From positions 310,001-374,000 of the forward strand of contig NZ_AEUD01000001.1 of the NCBI RefSeq assembly GCF_000192435.1: a DNA stretch of 64,000 nt, in the 5' to 3' direction. The DNA comes from Gordonia neofelifaecis NRRL B-59395. Its GTDB lineage: Bacteria > Actinomycetota > Actinomycetes > Mycobacteriales > Mycobacteriaceae. The position numbers and the translations under genes are program-made. The first letter of the stretch is position 1, and each line of letters opens with the position of its first letter. The notes under the pieces are model-generated. The model did not search any database and had not been told where the DNA came from. It saw only the letters and a list, made by a program, of their open reading frames with translations. This document shows positions 43,928 through 52,024 of the stretch, piece by piece.

Positions 43928-44548
43928 TCACCACTGCTGCTGCAGGTCGTCGCTCCGGCCGATGACCCGGGCCTGCACGACGATGCCGGCGATCACCAGA
44001 ACGATGTACGTCGCGTACCACCACCAGTTGTGGCTGATGGTCGAGGTGACGCTGGCCTGCGAGAAGTCGTCGACCTCGATGGTCGACGTGAGGAGCATGA
44101 GCCCGCCGACGATCGCGGTGGAGCCGCCGAGGGCGCTCAGCACGACCAGCAGGAGTGCTGGCAGGTTCAGCATGATGGCCGCGATGGCGAGCAGGATGCC
44201 GACGACCACGCCGACGAGGATGATCACCCAGTTCCAGGTCACGCCCAGTGCGGCCATCAATGCGGTCCCGAGGACGAAGCCGATCGACGCCATCGCCAGC
44301 GTGACGGCGACGGCGTAGTAAAGGTAGGCCAGGAGCGCGAACAGGATGCCGACGGCGATGCCGACGATCCAGCCGAGCGCCGTCGAGAAGTACCCGTCGC
44401 CGGTGATCGCCGAGACGATCCCGGCCCCGAGGTTGAGGCCGACGAACGCGCCCCAGATGGCGATGACGACACGCATCGCCACTACGCCACGGAAGCAGAA
44501 CAGAATGCCGATGATGATGGCGATGAAGCCGATCAGGATGCTGGACAT
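43928..44548 (-). CDS. Multi-pass membrane protein (DUF4203-like)
   Basis: A 206-residue protein with about seven hydrophobic segments, starting SILIGFIAIIIGILFCFRG and ending VLVIAGIVVQARVIGRSDD. Gly-rich helices recall DUF4203/TM7S3-type domains. TATTCT lies 6 bases before ATG 44548 (leaderless). Function unknown. Confidence 0.75.
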   Translation of the reverse strand: MSSILIGFIAIIIGILFCFRGVVAMRVVIAIWGAFVGLNLGAGIVSAITGDGYFSTALGWIVGIAVGILFALLAYLYYAVAVTLAMASIGFVLGTALMAALGVTWNWVIILVGVVVGILLAIAAIMLNLPALLLVVLSALGGSTAIVGGLMLLTSTIEVDDFSQASVTSTISHNWWWYATYIVLVIAGIVVQARVIGRSDDLQQQW

Positions 44549-44554
44549 GGATTG

Positions 44555-44560
44555 AGAATA
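44555..44560 (-). promoter_or_regulatory. -10 element of the membrane protein gene
   Basis: TATTCT (minus strand), 6 bases before the ATG at 44548; leaderless arrangement. Confidence 0.5.
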
Positions 44561-44614
44561 GTGCGCTGATCGCGAGGGATCGGCCGGCTTCGCCTTCGGA
44601 GGATGAGGCGCCGA

Positions 44615-44620
44615 TACCCT
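44615..44620 (+). promoter_or_regulatory. -10 element of the lipoate ligase gene
   Basis: TACCCT ends 7 bases before the GTG at 44628; leaderless TAnnnT arrangement, which supports that GTG as the start. Confidence 0.5.
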
Positions 44621-44627
44621 GGACCTC

Positions 44628-45677
44628 GTGCACGGCGAATACAAGGTCCCCGGCGGCAAGTTGGTAGTGGTCGACGTCGAAGTCGAAGATGGGAGCCTGT
44701 CGCAGGTCTCGCTGTCCGGCGACTTCTTTCTCGAACCCGACGAGGCGCTCGAGGTGATCACCGACGCCGTCACCGGCGCGTCGACCACACTCAATGCCGG
44801 TGCCCTCGGCGAGCTCATCACCTCGGCTCTGTCCGACGACGTGTCGATGGTCGGTTTCACGCCCGAGTCGGTCGGCATCGCGATCCGTCGCGCGCTCGGT
44901 CACGCGACGAGCTGGCACGACCACACCTTCGACGTGATCGAGCCTGTCGTCATGCCGCCCGCGATGCACGTCGCGCTCGACGAGGTGATCCTCCGTGAGG
45001 TCGCCTCCGGCGTCCGTCCGCCGACCCTGCGTTTCTGGGACTGGGACTCACCGTTGGTCGTGATCGGCTCGTTCCAGTCGGTCCGCAACGAGGTCGATGA
45101 GGAAGCAGCGTCGCGGCACGGCATCGGCGTCGTGCGCCGGATCTCCGGCGGCGGTGCGATGTTCATGGAGCCCGGCAACTGCATTACCTATTCACTGGTG
45201 GTGCCGACGTCGTTGGTCGACGGCCTCACCTTCGAGCAGTCGTACGAGTTCCTCGATCGGTGGGTGATGGGCGCGCTGGCCGACGTCGGCATCAACGCGC
45301 GGTACGTGCCGATCAACGACATCGTCTCGGACCACGGCAAGATCGGCGGCGCCGCCCAGAAACGAATCGTCGCCGGGGCAGTGCTGCATCACGTGACGAT
45401 GTCGTACGACATCGACGCCGACAAGATGACCGAGGTGCTGCGGATCGGTCGGGAAAAGATCTCCGACAAGGGAATCACCAGCTCCGGCAAGCGAGTCGAC
45501 CCGATGCGGTCGCAGACGGGGATGACGCGCGCCGACATCATCGAGGCGTTCATCCAGCATTTCCGTGCGCGGTACCCAACGCGCGTCGCCGGCTACACGG
45601 ACGACGAGTTGTCTGCGGCGCGAACGCTGGTAGACGAGAAGTTCAGCAGCCGGGCGTGGACGTACCGGGTTCCGTAG
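44628..45677 (+). CDS. lplA: Lipoate-protein ligase with N-terminal accessory domain (permuted order)
   Basis: A 349-residue lipoate ligase. The first ~85 residues (HGEYKVPGGKLVVVDVEVED then SLSGDFFLEPDEALEVITDA) match the accessory domain that is C-terminal in E. coli LplA. The catalytic biotin/lipoate ligase domain follows, with VIGSFQSVRNEVDEEAASRH, VRRISGGGAMFMEPGNCITY and KIGGAAQKRIVAGAVLHHVT (lysine and Gly-rich loops). It attaches lipoate to E2 subunits or GcvH. The domain order is the reverse of enterobacterial LplA. A -10 element precedes the GTG directly. Confidence 0.88.
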   Translation: MHGEYKVPGGKLVVVDVEVEDGSLSQVSLSGDFFLEPDEALEVITDAVTGASTTLNAGALGELITSALSDDVSMVGFTPESVGIAIRRALGHATSWHDHTFDVIEPVVMPPAMHVALDEVILREVASGVRPPTLRFWDWDSPLVVIGSFQSVRNEVDEEAASRHGIGVVRRISGGGAMFMEPGNCITYSLVVPTSLVDGLTFEQSYEFLDRWVMGALADVGINARYVPINDIVSDHGKIGGAAQKRIVAGAVLHHVTMSYDIDADKMTEVLRIGREKISDKGITSSGKRVDPMRSQTGMTRADIIEAFIQHFRARYPTRVAGYTDDELSAARTLVDEKFSSRAWTYRVP

Positions 45678-45758
45678 GGCGGCGCCTGTTGGCTAATGGG
45701 GTTGCAGTGGTGGTGCCTTCCGCGAATACTCGATCTCTTCTGACGAGAGGAGAAAGCT

Positions 45759-45947
45759 ATGCCCGATTCAGACGTCTTCGCAGTGGTGAAGGAGTACATC
45801 ACGGCTGAGTATGGCGAACGTTGTGCAACGAGTGATCTAGACGAGTTCCCCGAGAATCGCGACAACCCCAACTGGATGCGATGCGCGGCTTGCGAGGCGT
45901 GGGAAGAGGTCGATCGCTTTGAACAGTGGTTGACGCGGGGAAGGTGA
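45759..45947 (+). CDS. Small hypothetical protein (62 aa)
   Basis: A short acidic protein, DSDVFAVVKEYITAEYGERC then MRCAACEAWEEVDRFEQWL, with a CAAC pair. GAGGAGAAAG is a strong ribosome-binding site. The base composition is noticeably less GC-rich than its neighbours. I do not recognise it. Confidence 0.5.
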   Translation: MPDSDVFAVVKEYITAEYGERCATSDLDEFPENRDNPNWMRCAACEAWEEVDRFEQWLTRGR

Positions 45948-46084
45948 CACGGCGATCTACAAACAGGTGGCTGATCGAGCAGTAGTCGGTGCACGGCCCT
46001 GACAAGGTTCGGAACGCCGTGCCTGTCCGTGAATTTCTGCTCAACTGCTTGTCGGACTGGTCCGCGGTCCGATCAGCCCTCGCT

Positions 46085-46157
46085 GGCCGCACCTTGAAGC
46101 TGAAACCATGACTGACTGGCGAGACGTCCTGCCACGGGCACCATGGCTCCGGATGAG
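46085..46157 (+). pseudogene. Duplicated 5' end of the histidine kinase gene
   Basis: These 73 bases align without gaps to 47191-47263, the promoter and first codons of the histidine kinase gene (about 58 identical positions by hand). The reading TDWRDVLPRAPWLRM matches TDQRNLLRRVPWLRT. The -10 TACGCT has become TGAAGC. The rest of a kinase is absent, so this is a relic of a duplication; the two copies flank the minus-strand MmpS-like gene. Confidence 0.7.
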
Positions 46158-46190
46158 TCCGCACTCGGCACGATTCGAGTCGTGCTGCCG

Positions 46191-47138
46191 TCACTCAGAC
46201 GTCCGGCAGACCGCCTGCACCGGACCGCTATCGGTGATGATCACCGCCCCGTCGACTCGAATGCGACAGTGCTGCGAAGTCGACCCTCTCACGGCGATGT
46301 ACATGTTCTTCGAACTCTCCGGAGTCGCGTTGATCGACGTTGAGTATCGGCCCACCGCGTTTGAGTAAGTCAGTGCGTACGTTTGCCATTCTCCGGGTGC
46401 GTAGGCGATCTGCACATCGGGTGTGTCGGCCTCGACAGTGAGGAGCACGTCTGAACGGGTGCTCGGCACTGGAGCCGGCGGCTGGTGATCGGTGGGCTCG
46501 GAGCGAGGGGTTTTGGTCAGTCGCGGGTGCTGGTCGGTGACGGTCGTCTCGGTTCCTACATCGGCTTGGGTCGGGGTCGACGAATCGCCCGATGAGGACG
46601 AATCGTCACCGAACGCGCCTTCGCAGGTGATCATCCAGCGGCCGTTCAATCGGACCCAGTGCTGCGTCTCGGTCTCACCAGCCGACTCTGTGATGACAGT
46701 GCCTTTGTCCTCGGACTCGTTCACCGAGACGATTCGACTCGGTGCAGACGGGGTGGCGGGATCATCCTCGGATCCGGCGAAGGCTTCGACGAAGGCGTTG
46801 ATCATCGCTGCGCACGATGGCTCGGCCCAGTGTTCGACGAACTTCTTCTGCGCGATCGGCGACGATCCCGCAGCCTCGATGGCGTCGCCCTCCTTGTTCA
46901 TTCGTTCTGCCGCGCTACGCAGCGACTCGGGCTTCGGCGCGAACAACTGCTCCACGGCGGACGGTCCGCTGCTACCGGAGTCCCGCTGTCCGAGCATGAG
47001 GCCGATCCCAGCCGCGAGTGCCAACACGAGGACCGCTGCGACGCCCGCGAGGACCCAGATGAGTCGCCGCGAGGGTCGCGCCGGCGCAGGCGGTGTCGCG
47101 AGGTCATCGCCGTCGGGAGTCGGGTTCGAATCTTCCAT
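46191..47138 (-). CDS. Membrane-anchored protein with MmpS-like C-terminal domain
   Basis: A 315-residue protein: short cytoplasmic N-terminus, one membrane segment (LIWVLAGVAAVLVLALAAGI), then an extracellular part. Residues ~60-170 hold a domain ending THWVRLNGRW-like (ETQHWVRLNGRWMITCEG), then a Ser/Thr-rich linker and a C-terminal beta domain with CRIRVDGAVIITDSGPVQAV-C, similar in pattern to the secreted protein at 21,561. Start at 47138 or in-frame ATG 47150; no ribosome-binding site. It is divergent from the histidine kinase gene and may belong to its stimulus pathway. Confidence 0.65.
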   Translation of the reverse strand: MEDSNPTPDGDDLATPPAPARPSRRLIWVLAGVAAVLVLALAAGIGLMLGQRDSGSSGPSAVEQLFAPKPESLRSAAERMNKEGDAIEAAGSSPIAQKKFVEHWAEPSCAAMINAFVEAFAGSEDDPATPSAPSRIVSVNESEDKGTVITESAGETETQHWVRLNGRWMITCEGAFGDDSSSSGDSSTPTQADVGTETTVTDQHPRLTKTPRSEPTDHQPPAPVPSTRSDVLLTVEADTPDVQIAYAPGEWQTYALTYSNAVGRYSTSINATPESSKNMYIAVRGSTSQHCRIRVDGAVIITDSGPVQAVCRTSE

Positions 47139-47201
47139 GGCGATGACCATATGCGACGCTTCGGACATTTGCGGTCGGCTTGTGTTCCGAGGCCGCACCT
47201 C

Positions 47202-47207
47202 TACGCT
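47202..47207 (+). promoter_or_regulatory. -10 element of the histidine kinase gene
   Basis: TACGCT ends 6 bases before the GTG at 47214; leaderless TAnnnT arrangement. Confidence 0.5.
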
Positions 47208-47213
47208 GAAACC

Positions 47214-48368
47214 GTGACCGACCAGCGAAACCTCCTGCGACGGGTGCCGTGGCTCCGGACGATTCCGCTGTTCCTCGTGCCGCTGCTGCTTGTCGCGAGC
47301 TACTTCCCGGGCGAGTATCAGGTCCCGGTGATCTATTGGGTGACCGGGATCGCTGCCGCCGCGGTGTTCCTGGTCGGCAACCGTGCGCCGCTCGCGGTGT
47401 CGGTCGTCCTGTCCGGCCTCGCGGCCGGGATGTTCGCCGAGCACGCATGGGGGCTGGCCGGTCTGGTGCCCTACCTCGGGGCGGTGGGGCTGGCGGAGGC
47501 GGCGATGCGAGTCGCCCAGCGTGGGGCCGTCGCCGTCGCGGCACTCGCGTGGACCGCCGCGGTCCTGGTCGGCCTCGCGACGGAGACCTACGCGACCTTC
47601 TGGCGTACGGCGACGTTGGTCGAAACCGTTGCGGCCGTGGGGCTGCCGCTGTTGCTGGGGCTGTACCTGCGATCGCAGCGCGAGCTGGCGGACAGCTACC
47701 GAACGCGGGCGGCGGAGGAGACGGCGCGGGCCCGGACCGAAGAACGGACCGCGTTGGCCCGTGAGCTGCACGACCTCGTCGCCCATCACATGGCCTCGAT
47801 CGTGCTGCGAATCGGCGTGGCCAGGCACGTGGTCGCTGACGCCGATCCGCAGGTCCGCAGTGTACTCGACGACGTGCACGCCACCGCATCCGGCGCCTTG
47901 ACCGACATCCGCCGACTGCTCGCCGCGCTGCGCGATCCCGACCTCGGCGAGGTCGCACTGGTGGAACCGGACGCGGTGGCCGCCGAGATCGTCGCCGCCG
48001 TCGACCGCACCCGGGCCGCCGGACTGACTGTCGACCTGACGCCGCTGCCCTCGCTCGACGGTCTCGACGCGATCGGGCGGCTGACGCTGTTGCGGGTGGT
48101 GCAGGAGTCGCTCACCAACGCGATGAAGCACGCCGACCCGGCAGGGCTGGTGATCGTCGCGTTGACCAGCGAGGGAGGGGTCGTCGTCGTGGACGTCGGC
48201 AGCACGCTCGCGTCCGACATCCGCCGCGATCGGGACCCGGGCCATGGACTCGTCGGCATGACCGAACGCACGGTGCTGGCCGGCGGCACGCTCGACGCGG
48301 GTCCCGACGGAGACCGCTGGCGCGTGCACGCACGACTGCCACTCGGAATAGAGGAGACGACGCCGTGA
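47214..48368 (+). CDS. Sensor histidine kinase (NarL/DesK-type, HisKA_3)
   Basis: A 384-residue membrane kinase. About five or six hydrophobic segments fill the first 170 residues. The dimerisation helix has ARELHDLVAHHMASIVLRIG with phosphoacceptor His near residue 185, typical of HisKA_3. The ATPase domain ends VVQESLTNAMKHADP (N box) and DPGHGLVGMTERTVLAGG (G boxes). It should phosphorylate the LuxR-type regulator encoded next, whose GTG overlaps its stop (GTGA). Confidence 0.9.
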   Translation: MTDQRNLLRRVPWLRTIPLFLVPLLLVASYFPGEYQVPVIYWVTGIAAAAVFLVGNRAPLAVSVVLSGLAAGMFAEHAWGLAGLVPYLGAVGLAEAAMRVAQRGAVAVAALAWTAAVLVGLATETYATFWRTATLVETVAAVGLPLLLGLYLRSQRELADSYRTRAAEETARARTEERTALARELHDLVAHHMASIVLRIGVARHVVADADPQVRSVLDDVHATASGALTDIRRLLAALRDPDLGEVALVEPDAVAAEIVAAVDRTRAAGLTVDLTPLPSLDGLDAIGRLTLLRVVQESLTNAMKHADPAGLVIVALTSEGGVVVVDVGSTLASDIRRDRDPGHGLVGMTERTVLAGGTLDAGPDGDRWRVHARLPLGIEETTP

Positions 48369-49038
48369 TCCGAGTCCTGATCGCCGACGACCAGCGCCTG
48401 GTGCGCGCCGGCCTGGTGATGCTGTGCGAGTCCACCGACGACATCGAGGTCATCGGCGAAGCCGCCGATGGCGCGGAGGCGATCCGATTGTCCGCCGCGC
48501 TGGATCCAGACGTGATCCTGATGGACCTGCGGATGCCCGGACTCGACGGTGTCGCGGCGACCGAGCAGATCACCCGCCGCCGCGAGTCGCCGAAAGTGCT
48601 GGTGCTGACCACCTTCGACGACGAAGCACACCTCTACCCGGCGCTGGCGGCCGGTGCCGCGGGCTTCCTCGTCAAGGACACCGACCCCGCCGATCTGCTG
48701 TCGGCGGTGCGGCGGGGGGGCGCCTGCTGTCGGCGGTGCGGCGGGTCGTCGCCGGCGAGTTGCCGATCTCGCCGGACCTGCTGCGACGCGTCGTCGACCG
48801 CGCCGTCGACGATGCCGCGCAACCAGAGCCGCAGGACTGGGTCGCGCTCACTGATCGTGAGACGGACGTGCTGACGCTGGTGGGCGACGGGCTGGCGAAT
48901 CCAGAGATCGCCGAGCGGCTGCATCTGGGCGTGTCGACGGTGAAGTCGCACGTCGCGGCGCTGATGGACAAGACCGGCTGCGACAACCGTGTACGCCTGG
49001 CGGTGTACGCGTATCGGCGGGCTCAGTCCGGTCAGTGA
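48365..49038 (+). pseudogene. NarL/FixJ response regulator, frameshifted
   Basis: The receiver domain reads IRVLIADDQRLVRAGLVMLC and PDVILMDLRMPGLDGVAATE (phosphoacceptor Asp near residue 54), then LVKDTDPADLLSAVRR. After that the frame breaks. The LuxR-type DNA-binding part (LTDRETDVLTLVGDGLANPE, GVSTVKSHVAALMDKTGCDN) is in another frame and ends at TGA 49038. The break lies at an imperfect tandem duplication (48695-48744) containing a run of seven G. Removing 29 bases, or adding one G, restores one ~215-residue regulator. As written, the kinase has no intact partner here. Confidence 0.8.
48695..48744. repeat. 21-base direct repeat that breaks the response regulator
   Basis: An identical 21-base sequence occurs at 48695-48715 and 48724-48744, separated by eight bases (period 29, not a multiple of three). 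Seven G residues sit at 48714-48720. This is a typical slippage product. Confidence 0.85.
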
Positions 49039-50606
49039 CCGGAACCCGATCCGTGGTCCATGCCGGGCATCGCGTCAGGTCCGGACATCGGCATCGTCAT
49101 CGGCGCGGGTCGCTGGCCGGGTGCGAGGACGAGGAACTGGCCCATCATGCCCTGGTCCTCGTGGAGCATCAGGTGGCAGTGGTACATATACGGGAACGTC
49201 GGGTCGGTGTAGTCGGAGAAGCGCAGGATCAGCCGGATTGTGCTACCGGGCGGGACGTAGACCGTGTCCTTCCAGCCGGACAGGTGCGCCGGCGGTCGCC
49301 GCCCGTCGACGTCGACGATTTGGAACTGGGTGTCGTGCACGTGGAAGTTGTGCGGCCAGTTGTCGCGGTTGCGGACCGTCCAGAGTTCGGTGGTGTCGAC
49401 GCGTGAGGTGTGGTCGATCCTGTTCATGTCCATCCGCTGGCGGTTGATCATGTACCACTGCAGGTCGAAGCGGCGGCGGACTGCGGCGGTCGCCGGATTG
49501 AGCTGCGAGATCGTCGCGAGTGACGTCGGCAGGGCGGGTGCTGGTGTGCGCGTTTCGGCCGGACGGAGTTCGAGGATGTCGAAGGAGTCGTCGAGCCCGA
49601 ACTGCGCCGCGTCGTCGTTGCCGATTCCCTGCGGGTCGTCGAAGGGGAAGGCGCGCAACCGAACCGGCGACTGGCCGACGGACACGACGATCTCGGCGCG
49701 TTCGCCGGGGCTGAGCGCCAGACGGGTGAGCGAGACCGGTCGGGGCAGGAGGCCGCCGTCGCTGGCGATCATCGAGAAGGCGCTGCCGTCGGCCAGGCCG
49801 AAGTTGTACATCCGGCCGCCGGATCCGTTGAGGATGCGCAGCCGGACGCGCGGGCCGGCGACGTCGAAGTACGTTCCGGCGATGCCGTTGGTGATGATCG
49901 TGTCGCCGAGGAGGCCGATGTCGCTGGGGCTGGATTCGTCGAGCGCGCCCGACGCGGTGAAGCGGCGGTCCTGGACGATCAGCGGGATGTCGTCGACGCC
50001 GTAGTCGTGGGGGAGTGCGGCGGTGGTCGTCTGGTCGTCGTCGACGAGGAACATGCCGGCGAGTCCACGGTAGGCGTGCTTCTCGGTGGAGCCGTGCGGG
50101 TGCGGGTGGTACCAGAGCGTTGCCCCGGGCTGGTTGACCGTCCACTCGGGCTTCCACGTGCCGCCCGGCGCGATGGTCTGGTGCGGTCCGCCGTCGTGAC
50201 GCGCGGGGACGTGCATGCCGTGCCAATGGACCGTCGTCGGCTCGGGGAGACGGTTCGTGATGGTGAAGCCGACCTTCTCGCCGCGTCGGGCACGGATGGT
50301 CGGACCGAGGATAGAGCCGTTGAATCCCCAAGTCGGCGTGCGCTTTCCGGGGATCATCTCGGTGGTTCCAGAGGCGGCGGTCAGGGTGAAGCGGCGGGTG
50401 CCGGTGGCGTCGACGGTCGACGGGGCGAGGGGTGGGATGGGGAGGGGGCGGAGGGTGTCTGGTGCGGCGCCGGCTGTCGTGCGTGGGGAGCAACCGACTG
50501 TCGCGATGACGGGGACGGCGGCGAGACCGGTAAGGAAGGTACGGCGGGAGAGCGTCGATCGGTGTCGGATCGGGCGCGGATCGGTGGTGGTGAACAGGCG
50601 GGGCAC
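49032..50606 (-). CDS. Tat-exported multicopper oxidase
   Basis: A 524-residue multicopper oxidase. The Tat signal is STLSRRTFLTGLAAVPVIAT followed by a Cys (GCSP), so it may be a lipoprotein. Copper ligands are all visible: TVHWHGMHVP, LWYHPHPHGS, NFHVHDTQFQI and HCHLMLHEDQGMMGQF. The C-terminus is Met/His rich (MTMPMSGPDAMPGMDHGSG), suggesting a role with copper (cuprous oxidase, CueO-like). GTG 50606 is chosen because AGGAGA lies 5 bases upstream. Its stop overlaps the response regulator's stop by seven bases. Confidence 0.92.
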   Translation of the reverse strand: MPRLFTTTDPRPIRHRSTLSRRTFLTGLAAVPVIATVGCSPRTTAGAAPDTLRPLPIPPLAPSTVDATGTRRFTLTAASGTTEMIPGKRTPTWGFNGSILGPTIRARRGEKVGFTITNRLPEPTTVHWHGMHVPARHDGGPHQTIAPGGTWKPEWTVNQPGATLWYHPHPHGSTEKHAYRGLAGMFLVDDDQTTTAALPHDYGVDDIPLIVQDRRFTASGALDESSPSDIGLLGDTIITNGIAGTYFDVAGPRVRLRILNGSGGRMYNFGLADGSAFSMIASDGGLLPRPVSLTRLALSPGERAEIVVSVGQSPVRLRAFPFDDPQGIGNDDAAQFGLDDSFDILELRPAETRTPAPALPTSLATISQLNPATAAVRRRFDLQWYMINRQRMDMNRIDHTSRVDTTELWTVRNRDNWPHNFHVHDTQFQIVDVDGRRPPAHLSGWKDTVYVPPGSTIRLILRFSDYTDPTFPYMYHCHLMLHEDQGMMGQFLVLAPGQRPAPMTMPMSGPDAMPGMDHGSGSGH

Positions 50607-50763
50607 GGGTCTCCTGCGGGCCGAGGTCGGTGGGATCGGAGAGGAGTCTGCTCGGCTGGGGCGGTCGTAGGGAGGGCCTGCGGGGTGGAGATTCGGGTGG
50701 GAAATGCGGCCGGTGGGGGCTTGTGGAGTGGGTGGGGGATGGGGTAGGCACGTTCCCGAGACC
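50607..50763. other. G-rich intergenic stretch upstream of the multicopper oxidase
   Basis: The plus strand is very G-rich (for example GGGGG, GGG, GGGGG and GGGG runs in 50715-50744 with loops of 10, 1 and 2 bases), which might form a quadruplex. No ORF is supported; the open frame on the minus strand is due to lack of stops in C-rich DNA. It should contain the oxidase promoter, not identified. Confidence 0.4.
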
Positions 50764-51043
50764 AGAAGGCTCGACATTGAGAACAAGCGCCTACGGGAGG
50801 ACGTCGTCATCTTGAGGTCGGCGCCTGCTTCGTAGGGGTGCTCAGCCCGGAAATCGATGACCGTGGGATCCGTAGATTTCTTGCGCGACAATGGGGTTCG
50901 CCATCAATTCGATCTGTCGGGTGTTCACGTGGCAGTGCCAGACGATCGCGGCGCGCACCTTTAAGGCCTGGCGTATTGCATGTCCGGCCATACGCCACCC
51001 TCAAACGAGAGTTGCACCCGTAAAGGCGCCAAGACTTGGGTGA
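50764..51043 (+). mobile_element. Decayed IS3-family transposase remnant
   Basis: Three shifted frames give an IS3-type OrfA end and OrfB start: RLDIENKRLREDVVILRSA (the leucine-zipper end of OrfA), then FVGVLSPEID, then in another frame GFAINSICRVFTWQCQTIAA followed by RTFKAWR, which resembles OrfB beginnings of the form GhAVESICRvLrEqgcqIAaRTYraWR. Stops and frameshifts make it non-functional and no terminal repeats were recognised. It marks the left border of the defence-like island. Confidence 0.65.
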
Positions 51044-51048
51044 TCCAT

Positions 51049-51912
51049 TCACGGGCCGACTCGCGTCGATTCCTTCTCGAAGAACTTCGCGCGGTGGCGC
51101 GCCAATGCACCATCATCCGGTTTGTACTCGTCTGCCGCGGGCATTGAGATCGACTTTCCGACAAACTCGGCGTATTCGGTGCCGTGGAGGCTGATTGAGG
51201 CGCAGACGGTGTAATCGGCGTCGATGGTGATCAAGAAGCTGTCAAATAGGGTGTGGACGTCCGAGCGAAGGAGGAGTCCGTTCGGCACCTTGTTCGTGTG
51301 TGGGCCGCGGTGCGGATCGATGTGCGCTGCCTCGAGAACCGGGACCGCTGTCGTACCCGTTATCGCGCATCGTGAACGGTAGGCGGACAGCAGTCGTCTA
51401 CGGAACTCCGGTTGGCCTTGGCGGGTCTTGATCGCGCGAAGCGAAGTGGTCCGCAGGTCCTCGCCGGGTCGTGGGTCGTATGTGTCGGCGGCCTGGACCT
51501 CATCGTCGTCGAAGCGTGCGGTGAAGAGTCCCTGAATGTAGGCTTCCGCGGCGCTGTCTACGATCTCGAACGGAGCGAGGTTCGGTCCTTGGCTGATGTT
51601 TGTTGCAGCTTTCGTGACCTTCCAGCGTTGGATCGCTGACAGCTCATCCTTGACGACGAATTCGAAGCGCCGTTTGTACTCGTGCTCGTCGTCGGCATCC
51701 CAAGGCCCTCGCGGCATCGAGTCGTCCAGGTCTACAGCATCACTGGTAGCTTCGACCCATCCGACGAGTTGGTCGCGTCCGGCCTGCCAGAAGTAGACGT
51801 TGTCGCCGGTCTGGATATCCACTCTCTTCGTGGTATCCCAGAATCCGTGGGTGACTGCCTTATTCCAATGGTGGGGTCGATTCTTGCCGATCAACATGAT
51901 CCAGCCAGTCAT
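51049..51912 (-). CDS. EVE-like / HNH endonuclease, probable modification-dependent nuclease
   Basis: A 287-residue protein. The first ~110 residues resemble EVE/PUA-fold domains: WIMLIGKNRPHHWNKAVTHG then IQTGDNVYFWQAGRDQLVGW, the GD-hydrophobic-G pattern that reads modified bases. The C-terminal HNH_2-type nuclease has RCAITGTTAVPVLEAAHIDP, HRGPHTNKVPNGLLLRSDVH and TLFDSFLITI. This architecture fits type IV, modification-dependent restriction. It ends six bases from the transposase remnant. More A/T in third positions than flanking core genes. Confidence 0.8.
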   Translation of the reverse strand: MTGWIMLIGKNRPHHWNKAVTHGFWDTTKRVDIQTGDNVYFWQAGRDQLVGWVEATSDAVDLDDSMPRGPWDADDEHEYKRRFEFVVKDELSAIQRWKVTKAATNISQGPNLAPFEIVDSAAEAYIQGLFTARFDDDEVQAADTYDPRPGEDLRTTSLRAIKTRQGQPEFRRRLLSAYRSRCAITGTTAVPVLEAAHIDPHRGPHTNKVPNGLLLRSDVHTLFDSFLITIDADYTVCASISLHGTEYAEFVGKSISMPAADEYKPDDGALARHRAKFFEKESTRVGP

Positions 51913-52024
51913 TCAGGTACATGCGCCAATCCGGTATCGCTCCGGGTGGAGGCATGTCCTGTGCGGAAGCCTGTCGGGCCGTGCTCGTTTCGTTCGTCGG
52001 TGTTCAGTTGTCGGGGTCGTGCGG

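Noticed and set aside
45969-46078. 9-base inverted repeat GGCTGATCG ... CGATCAGCC
   Set aside because: Arms are 92 bases apart and of low complexity for this genome; chance or two ends of common short repeats.
50607-50891. N-terminal extension of the multicopper oxidase to 50891
   Set aside because: The Tat signal and a good ribosome-binding site place the start at GTG 50606; the extension is Pro-rich and due to C-rich DNA.
50838-51023. 61-codon plus-strand ORF as a gene
   Set aside because: It shares only its first part with the transposase relic; the homologous reading leaves this frame, so it is not a gene.
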